From contig CAYQVW010000001.1 in NCBI GenBank assembly GCA_964421245.1, positions 186,001 through 250,000 of the forward strand: DNA of 64,000 nucleotides, given 5' to 3'. Below are positions 57,812-64,000 of this stretch, one piece after another. The DNA comes from CAYQVW01 sp964421245. GTDB taxonomy: Bacteria > Margulisbacteria > WOR-1 > XYC2-FULL-46-14. The translations under genes were made by a program, and so were the position numbers. How positions within the stretch are numbered: the first letter of the stretch is position 1; each line of letters opens with the position of its first letter. A model generated the notes under the pieces. That model was not told the DNA's origin. It saw nothing but the letters and a program-made list of their open reading frames with translations, and made no database searches.

Positions 57812-58804
57812 CTACTTCCTCCTTTTTACTATGTATTGACCAGTTTTATATTTTTCATGAATTTTATACATATTCTTGTTGTAAGATTGATCTTTTGCTT
57901 GATTAAAAATCAAAAGATAGTCCGGATTCTTTTCTGGGCTAATTAAAACATTTGGAATCAGATAAATCCTTGCTTGAAGGCCTGGAGCAAATAAAGAAGA
58001 TAATATGCCTAAAGTTGCTTTTTTCTGAGGGAGTTTAAGCTTTGCAAATCTCAAAAAATCATAATAATCTCTTCCGTACGCTTTGGCATGCTTATTTTCG
58101 ATAGATTTTCCGAAATATTTTGTGTAATTGTTTTTAAAAATATTAAAATAGTTATAATTGGCATTTAGTGTTAATAGTATCCAGATTAGTATGATTATGG
58201 TAAAGGTTTTTTCTGCCGCTTTCGTAAGAGAAAAGGATCTGACCCAAAAGATAAGGAAAGAGAGACCTATTATTAAATACATATAGATATTAATTGATCT
58301 TCCCCAAATTGTACTGCTGGGAGTAACATTTATGGTGCTTCCAATTACAACTCTTCCCCTTGGTTTCCAGAATTCTTGCCAGCCGGACAAAATATTAGTA
58401 ATAAAACTGCCGGTGGTAATTTCTATATCTTCAACTTTCCATGTTAGTCCGGGAGTTTCTGGATTTATCAGGATTTGTTTTGTCCAACCGAACCAATTTG
58501 GGTTTTGTGATGGGATACTAATATAATAACTATGACTGCCCGACTTGAGAGAGAATTGAATGCTTTTCTGGATATTGAATTGCATATCGTAGACATTGAC
58601 CCAATATATTCTAGCAATTCCTCTTTGTTCGGATTTAATCTTTAATATTATGGTGTTGTATTCAGCAGAGTCGATAGTTAGTTCAGGGCTTGCGAAATAG
58701 GGCTGGTTTTTTGCCTTTTGAAAAGGGATAGATATTACATCTGCCAACCCAATACTTGTAAATAATAGCAATAAAAAAAAGGATAGTAGTATGACTTTTT
58801 TCAT
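57812..58804 (-). CDS. Hypothetical membrane protein with signal peptide (330 aa)
   Basis: Unrecognised. There is a signal peptide (MKKVILLSFFLLLLFTSIGLA), a beta-rich extracytoplasmic domain (about 25-165), two close membrane helices (about 173-190 and 200-215), and a further soluble domain. The spacing to the membrane glycosyltransferase downstream, whose ribosome site lies in the last codons of this gene, suggests they work together, for example as modules of a surface sugar modification. TGGTATAAT is 7 bases before the ATG. Confidence 0.68.
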   Translation of the reverse strand: MKKVILLSFFLLLLFTSIGLADVISIPFQKAKNQPYFASPELTIDSAEYNTIILKIKSEQRGIARIYWVNVYDMQFNIQKSIQFSLKSGSHSYYISIPSQNPNWFGWTKQILINPETPGLTWKVEDIEITTGSFITNILSGWQEFWKPRGRVVIGSTINVTPSSTIWGRSINIYMYLIIGLSFLIFWVRSFSLTKAAEKTFTIIILIWILLTLNANYNYFNIFKNNYTKYFGKSIENKHAKAYGRDYYDFLRFAKLKLPQKKATLGILSSLFAPGLQARIYLIPNVLISPEKNPDYLLIFNQAKDQSYNKNMYKIHEKYKTGQYIVKRRK

Positions 58805-58811
58805 TTAGACA

Positions 58812-58820
58812 ATTATACCA
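58812..58820 (-). promoter_or_regulatory. Extended -10 promoter of the 330-aa gene, leaderless
   Basis: The minus strand reads TGGTATAAT, then 7 bases and the ATG at 58804. It is divergent from the promoter at 58828. Confidence 0.66.
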
Positions 58821-58827
58821 TCTGACA

Positions 58828-58836
58828 TGATATAAT
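58828..58836 (+). promoter_or_regulatory. Extended -10 promoter of the GT2 gene, near-leaderless
   Basis: TGATATAAT, then 10 bases and the ATG at 58847; a leader of at most about three bases is expected. Confidence 0.62.
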
Positions 58837-58846
58837 TGACTGACAT

Positions 58847-59530
58847 ATGAAGCTTTCGATTATAATTCCTTGTTTAAATGAAGAGGCAACAATAAAAAAA
58901 GCTCTAGATAAAGTTTTGTCTGTTGATCTAATAGAAATTCAAAAAGAAGTGATCGTTGTTGATGATGGGTCGACCGATAAATCTCCTGAAATAATAAAAG
59001 GCTACAATCAAATATTTTCTATTTTTCATCCAAAAAGATCTGGTAAGGGAGCAGCAATAAAGAGCGCAATGCCGCATGTAACCGGTGATTTTGTGATAAT
59101 TCAAGACGCGGATTTAGAGTATGACCCAGCCGATTATGTAAATTTGATTAAGGCAGCAAAAGAGAATAATGCTTCGGTGATTTATGGGTCAAGAAGATTA
59201 AATAAAAAAAACCAGTGGTCTCACTTGTCTTTTTTATTCGGTGGCATATTTCTTAGTAAATTTACTAATTTACTCTTTGGATCAAGAATTACCGATCAGC
59301 CAACTTGCTACAAATTATTCAAAACTAGCTTGCTTAAATCATTAAATATTAAGGCAGATGGATTTGAGTTTTGTTCAGAGGCAACTGCGAAAACACTTAG
59401 GAGAGGAATAAAAATATATGAGGTGCCAATATCATACAACCCTCGCCATGTTTTGGAAGGGAAGAAGATAAGCTGGAAAGATGGTGTTATAGCTATTTGG
59501 ACTACCTTAAAATACCGGTTTATCGATTAA
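58847..59530 (+). CDS. Dolichol-phosphate mannose synthase-like GT2
   Basis: A 227-residue GT2 of the DPM1 type: SIIIPCLNEEATIKKAL, VVVDDGSTDKSPEII, IIQDADLEYDPADY, and YGSRRL. There is no C-terminal membrane part. It makes polyprenyl-phosphate-linked sugars, the donors used by GT-C membrane enzymes such as those at 30357 and 56445. It is 4 bases before the DUF218 gene. Confidence 0.9.
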   Translation: MKLSIIIPCLNEEATIKKALDKVLSVDLIEIQKEVIVVDDGSTDKSPEIIKGYNQIFSIFHPKRSGKGAAIKSAMPHVTGDFVIIQDADLEYDPADYVNLIKAAKENNASVIYGSRRLNKKNQWSHLSFLFGGIFLSKFTNLLFGSRITDQPTCYKLFKTSLLKSLNIKADGFEFCSEATAKTLRRGIKIYEVPISYNPRHVLEGKKISWKDGVIAIWTTLKYRFID

Positions 59531-59534
59531 TCAA

Positions 59535-60131
59535 ATGAGAAAATACATAAGAATAATTATACTTACTCTTTTAGTTATACTTTTTATATGGATTGTACAT
59601 TCCTATATTCTTGAATCTTTTGCAAAGTATTTGATAGTTCGAGATGATATTAATAAATCCGACGCAATTGTTGTTTTGTCTGGAGATAGTAATGGAGAGA
59701 GGATTAGGCAGGCAGCAGAGCTCTATAAGAGGGGTCAAGCCGACTACTTTTTAATTAGTGGTGGATTGCTTTATTGGAATGTAACTTATGCAGATATTAT
59801 GCGTCGTCATGCCATTTCTCTTGGAATACCCAATAAGGTCATTTTAATTGAAGACAAATCTGATTCTACTTATGAAAACGCAAAGTTTTCTCTAGAAATA
59901 TTGAAAGAAAAGGGAATTAAAAGCATTATTTTGGTAACTTCTCCTACCCATACGAGACGAGCTAGTCGACTTTTTAAAAAGATGTATAAAAAAGAGGGGA
60001 TTAAGGTTTCTTCTTACCCGGTTCAAAATAGTCGATTTAAAACAGAAAACTGGTGGATGAGGCACGAAGATACTCAGAGAGTTGTCTTGGAATATGTTAA
60101 AATAATAGGGTATTTTATTAAAGGATGGTAG
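59535..60131 (+). CDS. DUF218/YdcF-like membrane protein
   Basis: A 198-residue protein with an N-terminal membrane helix (about 7-25) and a DUF218 domain: DAIVVLSGDSNGERIRQAAELYKRGQADYFLISGG, SDSTYENAKFSLEILK, and VTSPTHTRRASRLFKK. DUF218 proteins (YdcF, ElyC, SanA) are linked to envelope and peptidoglycan or enterobacterial antigen synthesis; the chemistry is uncertain. It overlaps the next gene by 7 bases if that starts at 60125. Confidence 0.85.
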   Translation: MRKYIRIIILTLLVILFIWIVHSYILESFAKYLIVRDDINKSDAIVVLSGDSNGERIRQAAELYKRGQADYFLISGGLLYWNVTYADIMRRHAISLGIPNKVILIEDKSDSTYENAKFSLEILKEKGIKSIILVTSPTHTRRASRLFKKMYKKEGIKVSSYPVQNSRFKTENWWMRHEDTQRVVLEYVKIIGYFIKGW

Positions 60132-61171
60132 TAGAAAAAATGACAAATGACAAATTAAAAATTAAAAATGATGGAGGGATTGTATTAGTAACTGGTGGAG
60201 CAGGGTATATAGGGTCAGTTCTGGTAGAAGAATTAGTCAGGCAGGGAAAAAGTGTTAGAGTTTTTGATAAGTTGTATTTTGGGGATCAAGCCCTAAATGA
60301 GGTTAAAAGCAAAATTGAAATTATTCAGGGGGATGTTAGAGTCTTTCCAGAAGAAGTATTGAATGATGTTTCTTCTGTTATTCATCTTGGCTCCCTTTCT
60401 AACGATCCGACTGCCGATTTTGACCCAAAAGCGAATAAAGAGATAAATTTTGAAGGAACTATGCGAGTTGGCGAAGCCTGCAAGAAAAAGGGGATTCAAA
60501 AGATGACCTTTGCTTCTTCTGCTGCTGTGATCGGTTTTCATGTTGATGATATTGCCAATGAAGAGTTTGAGCCAAATCCTCAGTCAGAATATGCACAATC
60601 AAAATTAGATGCGGAGAACGGTTTAATATCACTAGTTTCTGACAAATTTAGTCCGGTTATTATCAGACAGGCCACAGTTATTGGTTTTTCACCCAGGATG
60701 CGTTGGGATTTAGTCGTTAATACTATGACTAAAGATGCTTTTTCTAAAAACAAGATATCAGTTTTTTGTGCTGGAGATAATTGGCGTCCCTTGGTTCACG
60801 TAAAAGATGTGGTTGATGCCCATTTAGCTTGTTTGGAGGTTGATTTGAAAAAGGTTGCTGGGCAGATTTTTAATTTGGTGCATAAAAATTATCAAATTTT
60901 GGATTTGGGAAAAGAGGTTCATGCTATTTTGAAATCATATCTTCCTGTTTCTCTTGATATACAAAAGGGGGACAAGGAGTCACGAAGCTATCGAATTTCT
61001 TCAAATAAAATAAAAAAACTAGTCGGTTTTGAGGCCAAGAGAACAGTTGAAGCGGCAACCATGGAGATTTATAATTTACTTAAGGCGGGTAAATATACCG
61101 ACTTCTCAAATCCGATTTATTATAATATTGCCTGGATGAAAAAATTAGTAGAAGCAGGGAAAAAGATATGA
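60125..61171 (+). CDS. NAD-dependent sugar epimerase/dehydratase with a repeat-derived N-terminus
   Basis: A 348-residue extended SDR: VTGGAGYIGSVLVEEL, FASSAAVIG, and SEYAQSKLDAE (YxxxK). The first 18 residues (MVVEKMTNDKLKIKNDGG) are encoded largely by the AT-rich repeat also found in the phosphohexomutase gene; other SDRs here start right at the beta strand, so the true start could be the ATG at 60140 or the repeat may supply the start. It is a paralogue of the gene at 43972. Confidence 0.85.
   Translation: MVVEKMTNDKLKIKNDGGIVLVTGGAGYIGSVLVEELVRQGKSVRVFDKLYFGDQALNEVKSKIEIIQGDVRVFPEEVLNDVSSVIHLGSLSNDPTADFDPKANKEINFEGTMRVGEACKKKGIQKMTFASSAAVIGFHVDDIANEEFEPNPQSEYAQSKLDAENGLISLVSDKFSPVIIRQATVIGFSPRMRWDLVVNTMTKDAFSKNKISVFCAGDNWRPLVHVKDVVDAHLACLEVDLKKVAGQIFNLVHKNYQILDLGKEVHAILKSYLPVSLDIQKGDKESRSYRISSNKIKKLVGFEAKRTVEAATMEIYNLLKAGKYTDFSNPIYYNIAWMKKLVEAGKKI
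60145..60174 (+). repeat. AT-rich repeat forming the epimerase N-terminus
   Basis: It shares a 20-base core with the phosphohexomutase insertion at 3571-3613 and is read in the same frame (DKLKIKNDG against EKLKIKNEG). Confidence 0.6.
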
Positions 61172-62019
61172 AAATAGCAATTATTGGCGCTGATGGGCAG
61201 CTTGGAACTGATTTATGCAAAGTTGTTCCCCAAAAAGAGCAGGTTCTTTTAACCATCAAAGATTTAGACATTACTAAACCTTCCCAGATTAATCAGGTTT
61301 TTAAGAAATATAGCCCTGACATAGTGATTAACACTGCTGCCTACCATAAGGTGGACGATTGTGAGGCTAATCCGAAGCTAGCAGAGGAAGTTAATGCCAT
61401 TGCTGTAAAAAATCTTGCCATGGCTTGCAAAAATGCTGGAATTACACTGGTTCATATTTCAACGGATTATGTTTTTGATGGAGAAAAAGGGTCTCCTTAT
61501 ACGGAAGAAGATTCTCCCAATCCAAAAACGGTTTATGGTGCTTCAAAACTAGATGGTGAAAAATTTGCAAAAGAGATTCTTCCCGAACATTTTATTGTCC
61601 GGTCTTGTGGTTTATATGGTGCTGCGGGGTGTTTGGGCAAAGGCGGGACTAATTTTGTTGAAGGAATGATTAAAAGGGCCAAATCCGGTCAAAAGATCAG
61701 GGTTGTTACTGATGAAATAGTAACCCCGACTTATACGCTTGATTTGGCAAAGAAAATATATGAATTGATCAAAACTAAAAATTATGGTCTCTATCATATC
61801 TCAAATAACGGTCAATGTTCGTGGTGGGAGTTTGCCGCAAAAATATTTGAATTACTAAATTATGATATTAAAGTTGAAAAAACCGTTGCTGCCGAGTTTA
61901 AAGCAGCTGCCCATCGACCAAAGTTTTCTGTTCTTAAAAACAAAATGGGGAACCTACGTAATTGGGACGAAGCCCTTCGGGACTATTTGATCGAAAAGGG
62001 ACATCTTGTGTCATCGTGA
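61168..62019 (+). CDS. rmlD: dTDP-4-dehydrorhamnose reductase
   Basis: A 283-residue RmlD: IIGADGQLGTDLCKVV, VINTAAYHKVDDCE, HISTDYVFDGEKGSPYTEED and VYGASKLDGE (YxxxK). It catalyses the last step of dTDP-L-rhamnose synthesis. RmlA and RmlB are at 26768 and 27499; RmlC was not found here. The stop overlaps the next GTG start (GTGA). An upstream Met is not needed since the ATG at 61168 overlaps the epimerase end by 4 bases. Confidence 0.93.
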   Translation: MKIAIIGADGQLGTDLCKVVPQKEQVLLTIKDLDITKPSQINQVFKKYSPDIVINTAAYHKVDDCEANPKLAEEVNAIAVKNLAMACKNAGITLVHISTDYVFDGEKGSPYTEEDSPNPKTVYGASKLDGEKFAKEILPEHFIVRSCGLYGAAGCLGKGGTNFVEGMIKRAKSGQKIRVVTDEIVTPTYTLDLAKKIYELIKTKNYGLYHISNNGQCSWWEFAAKIFELLNYDIKVEKTVAAEFKAAAHRPKFSVLKNKMGNLRNWDEALRDYLIEKGHLVSS

Positions 62020-63104
62020 AGAAAGTTGCAATCGTTCACGATTATCTAAATCAATTTGGTGGGGCGGAACGCGTGGTTGCTGCTCTTCATGAAATTTTTC
62101 CTGATGCACCAATTTTCACCTCCATCTATAATGCAAGAAAAATGCCACCGGCCTTTCAAAAAATGGATATTCGAACCTCTTTTATGAAAAAATTGCCTTT
62201 TATTTTGAAAAAATTCCGCCACTATTTTTGGCTCTATCCACGTGCCTTTGAAAGTTTTGGTCTTAGTGAATATGATTTAATTATTTCTTCAAGCAGTGCA
62301 TATGCAAAAGGAATAATAAAACGAGAAGATGCGATTCATGTTTGTTATTGTCATAATCCCATGCGATTTGCTTGGCGCTATGACGATTATATTAAAAAAG
62401 AAAATATCCCCTGGATAGCTAAAAAGATATTACCTCTTTTTTTAAACTCATTGAAAAAGTGGGATTTGAAAAGAAATAAAGGTGTTGATTTTTTTATTGC
62501 TAATTCCTCAGTCGTTAAAAACAGGATAAGTCAATTTTATGGTCGTGATTCAAAAATCATTCATCCCCCAATTGATATTGATAAGTTCTCCTTAGGAACA
62601 AATCAGGAAAATTATTTTTTAATTGTTTCCAGATTAAATTATTATAAAAGGCTTGATATTGCGGTTGATGCTTTCTCAAAGTTGGGATTACAATTAAGGA
62701 TTGTTGGGGAGGGACCAGCAAAGCCTGACCTAATAAAAAAAGCAGCTACCAACATTGATTTTCTGGGTAATGTAGATGATAATAGGTTAAGAGATCTTTA
62801 TGCAAAGTGTCGCGCGTTAATTTTTACTGAAGAAGCTGATTTTGGAATGGTTCCGCTTGAAGGTGCGGCATCTGGGAGGCCGACTATTGCATTTGGGAGG
62901 GCTGGGGCGCTTGAAACCATAAAAGATGATGTTAGTGGTCTATTTTTTGATGAACAAACCCCAGAATCTCTAATAGAAGCGATAAAGCGTTTTGAAAAGA
63001 TGAAATTTGATAAAAATATAATTAGACAACATGCCGAGAAATTTAGTAAAGATGCTTTCAAAAGAAAGATAAGGGAGTTTTTAAGTGAAATCAAAGCACT
63101 TTAA
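62016..63104 (+). CDS. GT4 glycosyltransferase
   Basis: A 362-residue GT-B enzyme: AIVHDYLNQFGGAERVVAALHEIFPDAP at the N-terminus, CYCHNPMRFAWR, FLIVSRLNYYKRLDIAVDAF, and EEADFGMVPLEGAASGRP (the E-x7-E type motif). This pattern is typical of WbaZ-like mannosyl/rhamnosyl transferases. I start at GTG 62016, which overlaps the rmlD stop as GTGA; codons further upstream lie within rmlD. The last bases overlap the next gene's start. Confidence 0.9.
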   Translation: MKKVAIVHDYLNQFGGAERVVAALHEIFPDAPIFTSIYNARKMPPAFQKMDIRTSFMKKLPFILKKFRHYFWLYPRAFESFGLSEYDLIISSSSAYAKGIIKREDAIHVCYCHNPMRFAWRYDDYIKKENIPWIAKKILPLFLNSLKKWDLKRNKGVDFFIANSSVVKNRISQFYGRDSKIIHPPIDIDKFSLGTNQENYFLIVSRLNYYKRLDIAVDAFSKLGLQLRIVGEGPAKPDLIKKAATNIDFLGNVDDNRLRDLYAKCRALIFTEEADFGMVPLEGAASGRPTIAFGRAGALETIKDDVSGLFFDEQTPESLIEAIKRFEKMKFDKNIIRQHAEKFSKDAFKRKIREFLSEIKAL

Positions 63105-64000
63105 CATAATTATTGAAGTTTTATTTTTATCTTTGCTCTTTTTGGCGGCAATTATCTTTGATCGCCGAATTGGAATTGTTTTTTCTCTAACCAAAGCAAC
63201 CACCATCCGCTTTTTTTCGATTTTAATCTTGAGTGTTTGGGCAATTAAAATTTTAATTTTCAAGGAACATAAATGGGTTCGCTCTATTCTTGATTGGCCG
63301 GTTGCAACATATGTTTTGTCATGTCTTATTGCCACAATATCGTCAATTCATGTATATATTAGTTTTTTTGGTTTTTATGGACGTTTCGAGGGATTTATAA
63401 CTCTTTTTAATTTTGCGCTTTTGTTTTTTGTTGCCACAAATTATATAAATAATATTAAAGCTGTTAAGCGTCTTATGGTAACGGTTTGCTCCGCCTCGGT
63501 TGTCATGTCAATTTATGCAATCATACAGAGGAAGGGAATTGATCCTTACGCCTGGGGAGGGGTTGTTACCTGGCATCGGGTTATTGCAACAATTGGTCAG
63601 CCAAATTTTTATGCAGCGTACGCAGATATGGCCTTTTTCTTAACTTTTATTTTGTTTTTGTTTCCCAAATCCAATAAACCATTTGAGCTTAAATCACTAC
63701 TGCCTTCTGTTTATTTTATCGTTCCGATATTAACATTTGTTATAATGATTTATAATTTGGGAACATCTGATGTAATTGTTTGGTATTTAGGATTTCTTCT
63801 TTGTTCTGCTTTCACGGTGTTATTTGCTTATAAACATGACGAGTTGCCCCAATTATTAATAGACGCAATTTTTGGAATTAGTTTGATTATAATGTACACT
63901 GGGCTTTTTTATACCCAAAGCCGTGGTGGTTTTATCGGTTTTTTTGCAGCTTTTTCATTGTTTTTTATTATTGGTCCTAAAAGAATTATTTTTGATAATT
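63086..64000 (+). CDS. O-antigen ligase/polymerase-like membrane protein (N-terminal part)
   Basis: An open frame of 305 codons running off the window, starting at GTG 63086 with GGGAG (63074-63078) seven bases upstream. It has several membrane helices; an extracytoplasmic stretch FFGFYGRFEG and the GQPNFYAAY motif (about residues 171-179) are characteristic of the Wzy_C/O-antigen ligase family. It would polymerise or ligate the O-unit. It overlaps the GT4 gene by 19 bases. Confidence 0.82.

Noticed and set aside
1..64000. CRISPR array, tRNA or rRNA genes
   Set aside because: No regularly spaced direct repeats and no cloverleaf or rRNA-like stretch was found on reading both strands; short gaps leave little room for them.

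Overview
The window is AT-rich, tightly packed bacterial DNA, with nearly every gene touching or overlapping the next. The content (FtsEX, a class A penicillin-binding protein, heptose and rhamnose sugar pathways, O-unit flippase and O-antigen ligase-type genes) points to a bacterium with an LPS-like or surface polysaccharide envelope. The mix of ordinary housekeeping genes, a large block of unrecognised genes and many small palindromic repeats suggests an uncultivated lineage (something like Saganbacteria/WOR-1 or Margulisbacteria). That placement is a low-confidence impression; no rRNA or other phylogenetic marker is present apart from ribosomal protein L28.

Region 1 (1-6060): the end of ftsE, then ftsX and a membrane-anchored parvulin-TPR protein on the plus strand, facing a minus-strand pair of a class A PBP and a phosphohexomutase. 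Region 2 (6079-21411): about 15 kb of 17 same-strand genes, 16 of them unrecognised. It contains a 1692-residue helical protein with repeated modules and Gly/Ala-rich hydrophobic segments, several coiled-coil proteins, many small proteins, and one glycosyltransferase-TPR protein. None of the cluster proteins has an obvious Sec signal peptide. Three transcription units in this block start from nearly identical sigma28 (FliA)-like promoters, GCAAGTTT-N12-YMCGATW. This is the best candidate in the window for an undescribed system, perhaps a motility- or secretion-linked surface or intracellular structure.

Region 3 (21408-28920): a kinase-fold protein, rpmB, recG, rsmD, coaD, a coiled-coil protein, rph, then rmlA and rmlB. 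Region 4 (28913-31970): a B12-binding radical SAM protein divergent from a GT-C membrane glycosyltransferase. Region 5 (31984-56508): a surface-polysaccharide locus of about 24 genes read in one direction. It opens with a consensus TTGACA-17-TATAAT promoter, a GTTCA/TGAAC operator and a winged-helix regulator. It encodes heptose precursor enzymes (GHMP kinase, domain-swapped HldE-like protein, GmhA-like isomerase, HAD phosphatase), a split transketolase, many SDR sugar epimerases/reductases, a cupin, an aminotransferase, two sugar C-methyltransferases, a ThDP enzyme, glycosyltransferases and a flippase. Together these look like a route to heptose plus one or more branched-chain deoxysugars. 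Region 6 (56445-64000): two minus-strand membrane proteins, then a second polysaccharide run with a dolichol-phosphate-mannose-synthase-like GT, a DUF218 protein, an SDR, rmlD, a GT4 and a partial O-antigen ligase/polymerase.

Two sequence-level themes cut across the genes. First, several short palindromic elements sit in intergenic gaps or in frame inside genes, including REPIN-like inverted pairs in both recG and the unknown cluster. Second, at least eight genes have an extended -10 box (TGn plus TATAAT or a close variant) only 6-10 bases before the start codon, which predicts leaderless or near-leaderless mRNAs, while the unknown cluster uses leadered mRNAs with Shine-Dalgarno sites.
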